From NCBI GenBank assembly GCA_963780825.1, contig CAWADL010000010.1, positions 372,001 through 436,000 on the forward strand: 64,000 nt of DNA. Reading direction: 5' to 3'. The number at the start of each line of letters is the position of its first letter. The first letter of the stretch is position 1. Positions 54,950 to 63,259 of the stretch are shown piece after piece. This DNA comes from Roseiarcus sp963780825 (lineage in GTDB: Bacteria > Pseudomonadota > Alphaproteobacteria > Rhizobiales > Beijerinckiaceae). A program made the translations under genes and the position numbers. Under the pieces are notes generated by a model. That model was not told where the DNA came from and did not search any database. It saw only the letters and a list, made by a program, of their open reading frames with translations.

Positions 54950-57529
54950 ATGGCCCTCGCGAAATTAGCCAAATATAGAGCGAAGCGAGATTTCACGCGG
55001 ACCGCCGAGCCGGCCGGCAATGAGAAAACGCTGCCCTCCGAAGCGCTGCGGTTCGTCATCCAGAAGCACGCCGCCCGTAACCTGCACTTCGATCTCAGGC
55101 TGGAAAACAACGGCGTGTTCAGGTCCTGGGCCGTGCCGAAGGGGCCCTCGCTTGATCCTACGGTTCGCCGGCTCGCGATGCAGGTGGAGGATCATCCGCT
55201 CGACTACGGCGACTTCGAGGGAACCATCCCCAAAGGGGATTACGGCGGCGGAACGGTCATGTTGTGGGACCGCGGCTACTGGAAGCCGGAAAGGGGCTTT
55301 GAGGACATCGACCGCGCGCTTGAGAAGGGTGAGCTGAAGTTCGTCATGGAGGGCGGACGGATGCACGGTTCATGGGTCCTCGTTCGCACGAAGAAAGAAC
55401 AGGCCGGCAAGGCGAGTTGGCTGCTCATCAAACATCGCGACGCAGGGGCGTCAGAGGAGGACGGCCCGAGCGACGAGGACCGCTCCGTCGCCTCGAAGCG
55501 AACCATGGCGGAGATCGCCGCCGGCAAGGGCAAAGCCGCCAAGCCCTTTATGACGGCTGTCGGCGCCCCCGCCGCCGCCATTTGGCGGAGCGGCGGCGAG
55601 GCCTCCGCTGCGGCGGCGGCGCCAAAGAAATCCAAGTCAAAAACACGAAAGGCAAGCGGGCCCCCGCCGCCCGATTTCATCGAGCCGCAGTTGGCCAAGC
55701 CCGTGACCAAGCCGCCAATGGGAACAGGTTGGGCGCACGAGATCAAATTTGATGGCTACCGTATGCAGCTGAGAATATCGGCGGGCGCGGCGACCTTGAG
55801 GACGCGAAAAGGTCTCGATTGGTCGCAAAAATTTCCAGAGATCGTCGCGGCCGGCGCGGATCTTCCCGATGGGATCATCGACGGAGAAGTGGTTGCGCTG
55901 GACGACAAAGGCGCGCCGAGTTTCGGGGCCTTGCAGGCCGCGCTTTCGGACCGGAAAACAGCCAAACTCGTCTTCTTCGTATTCGACCAATTGTTTGATG
56001 GCGGAGACGACATTCGTTCGTTGCCGCTGTTGGAGCGGAAGCAGCGTTTGCAAAAATTCGTCAACGGGGCGTCAGGCCCCGTTCGCTATGTCGAGCATTT
56101 CGCAGGGGAGGGCGACGCTGTGCTGCGTTCCGCCTGCCAAATGAAACTGGAGGGCATCATCTCGAAGCGCGAAGATGCGCCGTACCGCTCCGGCCGGGTG
56201 GAGACCTGGACCAAATCAAAATGCCGACCAGGCCATGAGGTGGTGATCGGCGGCTATTTGACGAACAACGGCGCTATCCGCTCGCTGATCGCAGGGGTCA
56301 ACCGAGACGGCCGCCTCGTCCACGTTGGGCGGATTGGGACCGGGTTTGGACGCGCCACGCGCGAGCAGATCGAACCTGAACTGAAGCGGCTGGAGACAAA
56401 CAAAAGCCCGTTCGCGGAGGGGTCGCCGAAGAAAATCGCGGAGATGCATTGGCTTCGGCCCGAGTTGGTCGCTGAGATCGAATATGAGGGTTTTACGACG
56501 GACGGCCTTTTGCGGCAGGCTTCGTTCAAAGGCTTTCGCAAAGACAAACCGGCGGGAGAAGTCACCGCGGAATCGCCAAGCGCGCCGCTGCTTGAAACCT
56601 CGCCGGCGCCGGCGCGCGCGCATATCGCGATCCCCAGGGGATCGTCTCCCGTGATGGGCGTGACCATTTCGCATGCCGACAAACCGCTTTGGCCCGATGC
56701 GGCGGACAGCAAGCCGGTCACCAAGCTCGACTTGGCTCGCTACTATGAGCAGGTCGGCGAATGGCTGATCAAACATGTTCGCGGCCGTCCGTGCTCGATG
56801 ATACGCTACCCTGACGGCATTGCCGGCAAGGAGAAGTTCTTTCAAAGGCACGTCGCAAAGGGCCAGTCGAAGTTCATCTCTGAGGTTACCGTGTTCGGCG
56901 ACCGGCAACCCTACGTACAATTCGACCGCGTCGAGGCGCTGATTGCCGCAGCCCAAGTCGCCGCGCTGGAATTGCACCCGTGGAATTGCGAACCGTTTCA
57001 GCCAGAGCAACCCGGGCGGCTGGTTTTCGATCTCGACCCCGCGCCGGACGCGCCGTTCGAGCAAACAATTGCGGCCGCGCGCGAGATCCGCGATCGGCTT
57101 GAAAAACTCGGTCTTGTTTGTTTCTGTAAGACGACGGGCGGCAAGGGGCTGCATGTCGTCACGCCGATCAAAGCCGAGGGGCTTGACTGGCCGGCCGCCA
57201 AGGCGTTTGCGCAAAGCGTCTGCAAGGCGATGGCCGCGGATACGCCGGGTCTTTATCTGATCAATATGGCCAAGAAAGAGCGAGCGGGCCGCATTTTCCT
57301 CGACTATTTGCGCAACGACCGAATGGCGACGGCGGTGGCGCCTTTGTCGCCGCGCGGCCGCCCCGGTGCGCCGGTGTCGATGCCGTTGAACTGGTCGCAG
57401 GTGAAGAAGGGGCTCGATCCGGCGAAATATACGGTTCGCACAGCGCCGGCGTTGGTGGCCAAAACGACGGCTTGGGCGGAGTATTTTGAAAGCGAGCGTT
57501 CGCTGGCTACCGCGATAAAGCGGCTATGA
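54950..57529 (+). CDS. ligD: DNA ligase D (phosphoesterase-ligase-polymerase fusion)
   Basis: Multidomain end-joining ligase of 859 residues. The 3'-phosphoesterase domain (about 35-190) has FVIQKHAARNLHFDLRLE, DYGDFEGTIPKGDYGGG and HGSWVLV. The ATP-dependent ligase domain (about 245-545) has EIKFDGYRMQ with the AMP lysine near 266, then DGEVVALDD and EGIISKR. The primase-polymerase domain (about 570-850) has DKPLWPDA, FFQRHV, LVFDLDPAPD and TTGGKGLHVV. It fills gaps and seals double-strand breaks with Ku, encoded 2 kb away. The 3' end overlaps the exonuclease gene by 23 bases. Confidence 0.95.
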   Translation: MALAKLAKYRAKRDFTRTAEPAGNEKTLPSEALRFVIQKHAARNLHFDLRLENNGVFRSWAVPKGPSLDPTVRRLAMQVEDHPLDYGDFEGTIPKGDYGGGTVMLWDRGYWKPERGFEDIDRALEKGELKFVMEGGRMHGSWVLVRTKKEQAGKASWLLIKHRDAGASEEDGPSDEDRSVASKRTMAEIAAGKGKAAKPFMTAVGAPAAAIWRSGGEASAAAAAPKKSKSKTRKASGPPPPDFIEPQLAKPVTKPPMGTGWAHEIKFDGYRMQLRISAGAATLRTRKGLDWSQKFPEIVAAGADLPDGIIDGEVVALDDKGAPSFGALQAALSDRKTAKLVFFVFDQLFDGGDDIRSLPLLERKQRLQKFVNGASGPVRYVEHFAGEGDAVLRSACQMKLEGIISKREDAPYRSGRVETWTKSKCRPGHEVVIGGYLTNNGAIRSLIAGVNRDGRLVHVGRIGTGFGRATREQIEPELKRLETNKSPFAEGSPKKIAEMHWLRPELVAEIEYEGFTTDGLLRQASFKGFRKDKPAGEVTAESPSAPLLETSPAPARAHIAIPRGSSPVMGVTISHADKPLWPDAADSKPVTKLDLARYYEQVGEWLIKHVRGRPCSMIRYPDGIAGKEKFFQRHVAKGQSKFISEVTVFGDRQPYVQFDRVEALIAAAQVAALELHPWNCEPFQPEQPGRLVFDLDPAPDAPFEQTIAAAREIRDRLEKLGLVCFCKTTGGKGLHVVTPIKAEGLDWPAAKAFAQSVCKAMAADTPGLYLINMAKKERAGRIFLDYLRNDRMATAVAPLSPRGRPGAPVSMPLNWSQVKKGLDPAKYTVRTAPALVAKTTAWAEYFESERSLATAIKRL

Positions 57530-58360
57530 CTTTTCGAGCGCGGGGCCGCGGCGCGGCGGCCCCGCTTCGTCGCGCCGTCCGCCCGATATCTTTGATCTCT
57601 ATCCAGACGGGCGCGTGATCGCTGGCGTGCTCCCAACCACGAACCGCGCGATCGACTCCGCCTTTGACAAGACGGCCGGCGATGGCGGGCGCGAGCAGGA
57701 AATGATCGATGCGTAAGCCGGCGTCGCGCGCGAACGCGTTACGGAAATATTTCCAGAACGTATAGATGCGCTGGTCCGGGTAAAGCTTTCGAAGCGCGTC
57801 GGTCCAGCCTTGCGCGACGAGATTGCGATAGGCGGTGCGCACCTCCGGTCGAAACAAGGCGTCGTCTTGCCAACGTTCTGGGTTGTAGACGTCCATATCC
57901 GTGGGCATGACGTTGTAGTCGCCTGCGAGAACGACGGGCAGGCCAAGCGCCAAGAGCGACGCGGCATGATCCAGGAGGCGCTGAAACCAACCAAGCTTGT
58001 AGCTGAATTTCGGACCCGGAGCTGGATTTCCGTTCGGGCAGTATAGACAAGCGACGATCACGCCTTCGACCGCGGCTTCGATGTAGCGGCTCTCAGTGTC
58101 ATGCGGGTCGCCGGGTAGCGCGCGTCGGGTTTCAATCGGGGCCTTGCCGCGCGACAGGATGGCGACGCCGTTCCAACTCTTCTGTCCATTCCAGATGGCG
58201 GAATAGCCGGCCTTCTCCAATCTCGTGACTTGGAAATCGCTCGTCGGGCGCTTTCAATTCCTGCAGGCAGACAATGTCAGGGCGGCTCTCCTCCAACCAG
58301 CGCAGGAGGATCGGGAAGCCGGCCGTTGATCCCGTTGACGTTGAAGGTTGCGATTTTCAT
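57507..58360 (-). CDS. xth: Exodeoxyribonuclease III (AP endonuclease), frameshifted
   Basis: About 284 residues. The first codons read MKIATFNVNGINGRLP; after frame changes near 58318 and 58235 the protein continues with IVCLQELK, SAIWNGQKSWNGVAILSRG, AGDYNVMPTDMDVYNPERW, LRIDHFLLAP and ASDHAPVWIEI, all Exo III landmarks. Removes abasic sites and 3' blocks in repair. It is convergent with ligD (23-base overlap of ends), and the next gene upstream may overlap its ATG (ATGA). Confidence 0.88.
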
Positions 58361-59027
58361 CGCGACGTTGGGTTCGCCAGTCCGCGATCCAGGCCGCGAC
58401 GCGCGTCGCCATAGTGAGCAGATGGTCGGCGGCGGTGAAGCCGGAGACCGCCTTCCGCGGCTTGAGATCGTGGTCGCCGTCCTCCAACCAGAGGATTTCT
58501 ATGGGTTTAGAAATTGCATAGCCGGCGACCTCGTCGCGTGTCCCAAATGAGTCGCGCGTTCCCTGTACGATAAGCGCCGGCGTGCGCATGGTCATAAGGT
58601 GTGCGGTGCGTAGCTGGTCCGGTTTGCCGATGGGATGAAACGGATACCCGAGGCATAGCAGTCCGGCGATCCGGCCTGCAGTCGTGCAATCGATCGGCGA
58701 TCATGCTGGCGACGCGCCCGCCCATGGATTTGCCGCCTATCACGAGCCGCCCCGATGGCTTCAGCGCATCAACCGCGGCGATATACTCGGAGGTTAGCGT
58801 CTCCGCCCGCGGCGGCGGCTTTCTTTGCGGGGAGGAGCGCCGAGACGCCATGTAGCCGAATTCGAACCGCGCGACCCGCATCCCAGCCGTCGCGAGGGCC
58901 TTTGCGATTGCATTCAGGACGCGGAGTCCATCGGCGCGCCGGCCCCATGGGCCAGCAGCAGAGTCACCTCCGCGTCAGCGGGACCGTCGAAGAGGAACAT
59001 TTTCGCGGTTTTCGCGCTCACCGGCAT
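58357..59027 (-). CDS. Alpha/beta hydrolase (KANL3/Tex30-type), frameshifted
   Basis: About 220 residues. It starts MPVSAKTAKMFLFDGPADAE, with LLLAHGAGAPMDSAS (oxyanion), then MRVARFEFGYMA, the elbow GGKSMGGRVASMIAD, TPALIVQGTRDSFG (acid) and LEDGDHDLKPRK (His). Frame changes near 58890, 58690 and 58375 are needed. After correction it likely stops at the TGA overlapping the exonuclease ATG; uncorrected it would run on to 58254. A role in repair is not evident. Confidence 0.68.
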
Positions 59028-59359
59028 TTGCGGCGGATGCAGGAGGGGTCGCTGTTTTCCGATCCGAGGCCTTTCCGCCAGGGATGGGCAGCAGCAATTC
59101 TCTTTGCCCTTCAACCTTCGGCTTGGCTTTGCGTTTCGTGGACGCTGTCGAAGTCCTGGCGGGCGCCGCCATCAGCCTCTGCTGTCGGCTCTCGATCTCA
59201 CGCATGATGGCGTCGGATTGAGTCTCGTCCGAACTCTAGAAAATAGCGCACCGGATCGCGCAGAAATTGCGATTGCTGCGGACCCGTCAACTCCGGGAGC
59301 AAGTGACCGTCGATGTTGAACAAAGAGCGGATCCGGTTGATGAACTCCCGCTTCTGCAT
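58975..59359 (-). CDS. Small protein with a Ku-like lysine-rich tail, frameshifted
   Basis: A 53-codon frame starts MQKREFINRIRSLFNIDGHL, LPELTGPQQSQFLRDPVRYF and stops at 59198. With one frame change near 59215 it continues SDAIMREIESRQQRLMAAPA and then KRKAKPKVEGQRELLLPIPG, a tail almost the same as Ku's own tail (KGKPKVDGQRELLLPIPGGK) encoded 440 bases away. The two tails are also alike at DNA level. Its end overlaps the hydrolase start. Function unknown; the shared tail suggests a common binding partner. Confidence 0.6.
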
Positions 59360-59460
59360 GAGGCGTTCTCTTTCCAAGCGCGCGACGCCGCTTAAAAACG
59401 CCGCGCCATTTCCCAGGATGTAGTGCGCAAAGGTTGGCGCAAAGTAACGAACGCGCGCCT

Positions 59461-60408
59461 TCAGCCGGCTTTGCGCCGTGGCGTTGCCACTTTCGCCGGC
59501 TGTTTCTCTTCGGACTTGCCGCCTGGGATCGGCAGCAGCAATTCGCGCTGGCCATCGACCTTCGGCTTCCCCTTCTTCGGCGGAGCGGCCTTCGGGGGTT
59601 TCGCCTTTCCGCCGTCGTTCGCGATTTTCATTTCCGCCGCCAAGCTGCGCCGGAAGGCCTCGAACAAATCAGGCGTCGCGGTCTGCGGCGCTAGCGCCTT
59701 TGCGCTTGCCGGCAAACCGGATTGCTTACGTTGAAGCATCTCGGTGATCGCCTGTTCGTAGCGATCGACAAATTTGGTCGGATCGAACTTGGATTCTTTC
59801 GACTTCAAGATGTGTTGGGCAAGACCAAGCAACTCAGGGTCAACCTTTACGTCCTTGATACCGGCGAAGTAGCCATCGGCGTCTTTCAATTCATAAGGGT
59901 ATCGCAACGTTGTACCCAGCAGGCCCTTGTCCCACGGCTGTAGCATGATCACGCGCTCCCGTTTGGAAAGCACGACGCGGCCAAGCGCGACCATATCTCG
60001 GCCCCGCATCGCCTCGCGGATCACGGCAAAAGCCTCCTGCGCGACCGGGTTGTTTGGCGCGATGTAGTAAGGGCTTTCAAGAAATCTTTCGTCGATTTCA
60101 GCGCGCGGAACGAACGAGTCGATCTCGATCGTATGGTTGCTTTCGATCTCGACGGCTTCCAATTCCTCGTCTTCGATCATGACGAAGGAATCTTCGGCGT
60201 ATTCGTAACCCCGCCCCTTGTCCTGGGCTTCGACAGGTTGACGAGTAACATCGTCGACGAGTTGCTGTCGGATACGATTGCCGGTCTTCTTGTTGATCTG
60301 ACGGAACGCCACGCGCTCGCCTGACGTCGAGGCCGTATAGAGATCAATCGGGCACGACACCAAAGCTAGCTTGATGTAGCCCTTCCAATAAGGACGAACC
60401 GCGGCCAC
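59461..60408 (-). CDS. ku: Ku protein (bacterial NHEJ)
   Basis: DNA-end-binding protein of 315 residues with a GTG start, TAGGAG upstream. The Ku core spans about 1-255: YWKGYIKLALVSCPIDLYTA, GRGYEYAEDSFVMI, SPYYIAPNNPVAQEAFAVIR and LGRVVLSKRERVIMLQPW. A basic tail rich in Lys and Pro (AKPPKAAPPKKGKPK) follows, as in other Rhizobiales Ku proteins, and may bind LigD or DNA. It pairs with ligD. Intact. Confidence 0.95.
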   Translation of the reverse strand: MAAVRPYWKGYIKLALVSCPIDLYTASTSGERVAFRQINKKTGNRIRQQLVDDVTRQPVEAQDKGRGYEYAEDSFVMIEDEELEAVEIESNHTIEIDSFVPRAEIDERFLESPYYIAPNNPVAQEAFAVIREAMRGRDMVALGRVVLSKRERVIMLQPWDKGLLGTTLRYPYELKDADGYFAGIKDVKVDPELLGLAQHILKSKESKFDPTKFVDRYEQAITEMLQRKQSGLPASAKALAPQTATPDLFEAFRRSLAAEMKIANDGGKAKPPKAAPPKKGKPKVDGQRELLLPIPGGKSEEKQPAKVATPRRKAG

Positions 60409-60491
60409 ACGAAACTCCTACGCCACTTGACACGGGGCGAGTATCGGTCATCGAGGTTAAGAGTAAATTTGATTCGAGCGGCCAGCGCCGC

Positions 60492-60941
60492 TCATATGTA
60501 ATGTTTGATCTTGGTCTTCTTCGGGTTGGCGAGCGTGCGCATCTGCGCAAGCGTGCGTTTATCGAGCACCCCCGATAGCGCTTCTCGCGCCTCCATCATC
60601 ATCAGCCGGACCGAGCAAAGCTTCTCATTGCCGCAATCGTCGCAGGGGCGATAAGCGGTGACGCTGGCGCAGGAGATCGGCGCCAGCGGGCCATCGAGGA
60701 TGCGAATGATCTGGCCGACTTTGATGTCTCTCGCTGGCCGCGCCAGCGCATAGCCGCCGGCCTTCCCCTTCTTCGAGAAAGCCAGGCCGGCGTTGCGAAG
60801 CTCGGAAAGGATCTGGTCGAGGAATTTTTTCGGAATCGAGCAGGCCTGGGCAATGTCCGCGACCTGGGCGATTTCGCCGGCATCGAGCCCCGCGAGGTGA
60901 ATCATGGCCTTCAGGCCGTATTTTCCCTTAGCGGTGAGCAT
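60492..60941 (-). CDS. Rrf2-family transcriptional regulator
   Basis: A 149-residue regulator. The winged helix is at residues 1-80: MLTAKGKYGLKAMIHLA, IAQACSIPKKFLDQILSELR and GKAGGYALARPA. A Cys cluster SCASVTAYRPCDDCGNEKLC near residues 93-113 can hold an Fe-S cluster. GGAAGGA precedes the ATG. It is divergent from an OsmC-SsuD-SsuA sulfur module, so control of sulfur-source use is likely. Confidence 0.88.
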   Translation of the reverse strand: MLTAKGKYGLKAMIHLAGLDAGEIAQVADIAQACSIPKKFLDQILSELRNAGLAFSKKGKAGGYALARPARDIKVGQIIRILDGPLAPISCASVTAYRPCDDCGNEKLCSVRLMMMEAREALSGVLDKRTLAQMRTLANPKKTKIKHYI

Positions 60942-61247
60942 GGTTCCTTCCGGGCCGCTTCGAACGAGCGCTTACCCGGCGCGTACACGAATCGACGAGC
61001 GAAGGATATGGGGCGACCTGCGGCAACCGCAATAGCCGGTTGATAACACACGGAACAATCGCTGTGGCGGACGGCTCAATCCAGCAGATCCGGCTCCTCA
61101 GCGACGATCCAATTCCCCCAGCGGCTGCAACGAGAAATAGCCGCCTTGCGCCATCCCAACCCGGGAACGCGTGAGCTTGGCGACCCCATGTCGGGATCGG
61201 CTCACCCGCCACTTTGGCGCGCAGTTGCGCGCGCCGCATCCCTATCG

Positions 61248-61290
61248 TTGACACGTATTTTGTTGATCATATTAATAGACAAAATGATCA
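61248..61290 (+). promoter_or_regulatory. Promoter with AT-rich palindromic element, copy A
   Basis: TTGACA (61248-61253), a 17-base spacer and ATTAAT (61271-61276) make a strong promoter. TGATCA occurs at 61264 and again at 61285, flanking the -10. The AT-rich core ATTAATAGACAAAAT stands out from its GC-rich surroundings. The gap from 60942 to 61600 (659 bases) holds no gene, only this element, a repeat and a second such element. Confidence 0.55.
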
Positions 61291-61383
61291 GAGACATCGC
61301 GCCCCCGTTGGTTTCCCGATGAAGCGATATCTATGGATGTGAACGCCGGTGAATTGCCTAGAGCTTTTGCGGCCGGTTTGAGC

Positions 61384-61490
61384 CGTCATTGCGAGCGAAG
61401 CGAAGCAATCCAGCGTGTGATCGACAATGTACCAGATAGAGCTGCTGCTGCTGCGGCGCGGATTGCCGCGTCGCTTTGCTCCTCGCGATC
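61384..61490. repeat. Palindromic HCERSEAIQ-type repeat, copy 5
   Basis: GTCATTGCGAGCGAAGCGAA at about 61384, then AGCGTGTGATCGAC, and a degraded right arm CGCTTTGCTCCTCGCGATCA ending near 61490. It is closest to copy 2 (14133) and lies between the two AT-rich promoter elements. Confidence 0.8.
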
Positions 61491-61527
61491 AGGAAGGCTT
61501 TCGTTTGCGTGCGCCTCCAATTTGCGG

Positions 61528-61572
61528 TTGACGAAATGATCAGATCCTATTAATCGATAAAATCAGTAGACT
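61528..61572 (+). promoter_or_regulatory. AT-rich promoter-like element, copy B
   Basis: TTGACG, ATGATCAG and TATTAATCGATAAAATCAG resemble copy A (ATTAATAGACAAAAT, ATGATCAG). It lies 30 bases upstream of the OsmC-like TTG start. It is probably an Rrf2-type control region that has been duplicated. Confidence 0.45.
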
Positions 61573-61600
61573 AACCGAGCCAACAGGACACACGACCCCC

Positions 61601-62146
61601 TTGAGTACGCTCCTCGAATATCTCGCGCAGAAGCGAGCCGCATGGCTCGATCGCAAGCAACGCATCGCCGCGGGGACGCTGGGACCCGCCGCGTTGAAAG
61701 CCCGTGTGACCGCCGAAGGACGTAGTGGCGTCAGGCGTATCCGCATCCGTGAGTTTCAGGTCATCAGCGATTCTCCCCCGACTTTGCTGGCTATGATCTC
61801 GGGCCCAGTTCGCCCGAATTGCAGCTCGGCGTGCTCGGGTCATGCCTCAATCATTCTTATTTGATCCAGGCCGCGGCGCTTGAGATTCCCGTAGCAGGCC
61901 ATCGAGGTCGAAGTCGAGGCGACGATCGATCCGCGCGCGGGTAGTCCAGGCCACGAGTCCACGCCGGTCTACCCGCAAAACATCACCTATGTCGTGAAGA
62001 TCGACAGCCCCGCTCCTGCGGCGAAAATCGACGAATTGCGGCGCGCCGTGGAGACGTCGTGCCCGATCCTGAATTTGTTGAAGCAGCCGCAGACCGTCAC
62101 GGGCCGCATCGATCATGCGCACGCCGTCGCCGTCGCGGCCGAGTAA
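61601..62146 (+). CDS. OsmC-family protein, frameshifted
   Basis: About 181 residues with a TTG start (MSTLLEYLAQKRAAWLDRKQ). After frame changes near 61785 and 61895 it reads YDLGPSSPELQLGVLGSCLN, EVEVEATIDPRAGS, KIDELRRAVETSCPILNLLK and ITGR-like TVTGRIDHA before the TAA at 62144-62146. The two cysteines (GSCLNH and TSCPILN) match the peroxidatic pair of OsmC/Ohr. It reduces organic peroxides or handles reactive sulfur. It is first in the sulfur module. Confidence 0.8.
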
Positions 62147-62172
62147 CGCGACCCTCTAAGGAGCGATCGACC

Positions 62173-63259
62173 ATGCCCGTCGAATTCATCGGCTTCATCG
62201 GCAATAATGAAGCTTCCGAGATCATTCCGCGCAGCGGTCCGATTATTGATCGCGATTATATCGAGACGGTCAGCAAGGCCCACGAATACGCTGGTTTCGA
62301 CCGCGCGCTGCTCGCCTTCCACGCCGACTTGCCGGACTGTCTGCAGATCGGCCAACACGCCGCGAGCGTCACACAGCGGCTCGGCATCTTCATCGCGCAG
62401 CGTCCGGGTTTCACCGCGCCCACCGTGCTCGCACGGCAATTCGCCACCCTCGACGCGCTCTATCCCGGCCGCATCTCGATCAACGTCATTACCGGCGGCG
62501 AGCAGCGCGAACTCGCGCGCGACGGCAACACCGTCGCTGACAAGGACGAACGCTACGCGCGCACCAGCGAATTCCTCGATGTGGTGCGGCTGGAATGGAC
62601 GAGCCGCGAGCCGTTCAACTACAACGGCCGATTCTACACGATCGAGAACGGCTTCTCGCAGGTGAAGCCGCATAAGATCGACGTCTATGTCGCCGGCGCC
62701 TCGGATGCCGCCGTCGAAGTCGCCGGCCGGCACGCCGACATATTCGCGCTTTGGGGTGAAACCTACGAACAGGTGCGCGACCTGACGGGCCGCGTGCGCG
62801 CAGGCCTCCGCCAAACACGGCCGCAGGCCCGAGTTCAGCCTTTCTTTCCGCCCGATACTCGCCGACACCGAAGACGCGGCCTGGGCGAAAGCCGAGGCTT
62901 ATTTGGCGCGGGCGAAAGCGCTGATCGACAAGACCGGCTTTCGCCGCGGCGCGGACGAGCCTGCCAACGAAGGCTCGCGCCGCCTGCTCGCGCTCGCCGC
63001 CAAGGGAACGCGCCTCGACAAGCGGCTGTGGACGGCGATGGCGCAACTCACAGGCGCCAAAGGCAACTCCACTTCGTTGGTTGGCACGCCGGATCAGGTC
63101 GCCGAAGCGCTGCTCGACTATTACGATCTCGGCGTCCGCACCTTCCTCATCCGCGGCTTCGATCCGCTGCCGGATGCTTTGAGCTACGGCCGCGATTTGA
63201 TTCCGCGCGTGCGTGCGCTGGTCGCGGAGCGCGAGCGGACGGCGGTGGCGGCGGAGTGA
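62173..63259 (+). CDS. ssuD: FMN-dependent alkanesulfonate monooxygenase (SsuD-like), frameshifted
   Basis: Luciferase-like monooxygenase of about 361 residues that desulfonates alkanesulfonates with FMNH2. It starts MPVEFIGFIGNNEASEIIPR; motifs include LLAFHADLPDCLQIGQHAAS, ARQFATLDALYPGRISINVI, TGGEQRELARDGN and YARTSEFLDVVRLEWTSREP. After a frame change near 62845 it continues FRPILADTEDAAWAKAEAYL, NSTSLVGTPDQVAEALLDYY and LIRGFDPLPDALSYG. The ending GFDP fits SsuD and the related sulfonate enzymes. The gene symbol is by family; a related sulfone or sulfonate substrate is possible. Confidence 0.82.

Noticed and set aside
541..61490. Possible CRISPR or similar array formed by the recurring CATTGCGAGCGAAGCGAAGC arms
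   Set aside because: The copies lie many kilobases apart, each as an inverted pair, without regular short spacers or cas genes.
61333..61539. 68-residue plus-strand frame containing HCERSEAIQRVIDN
   Set aside because: It is mostly the palindromic repeat, has no family resemblance and overlaps promoter-like elements.
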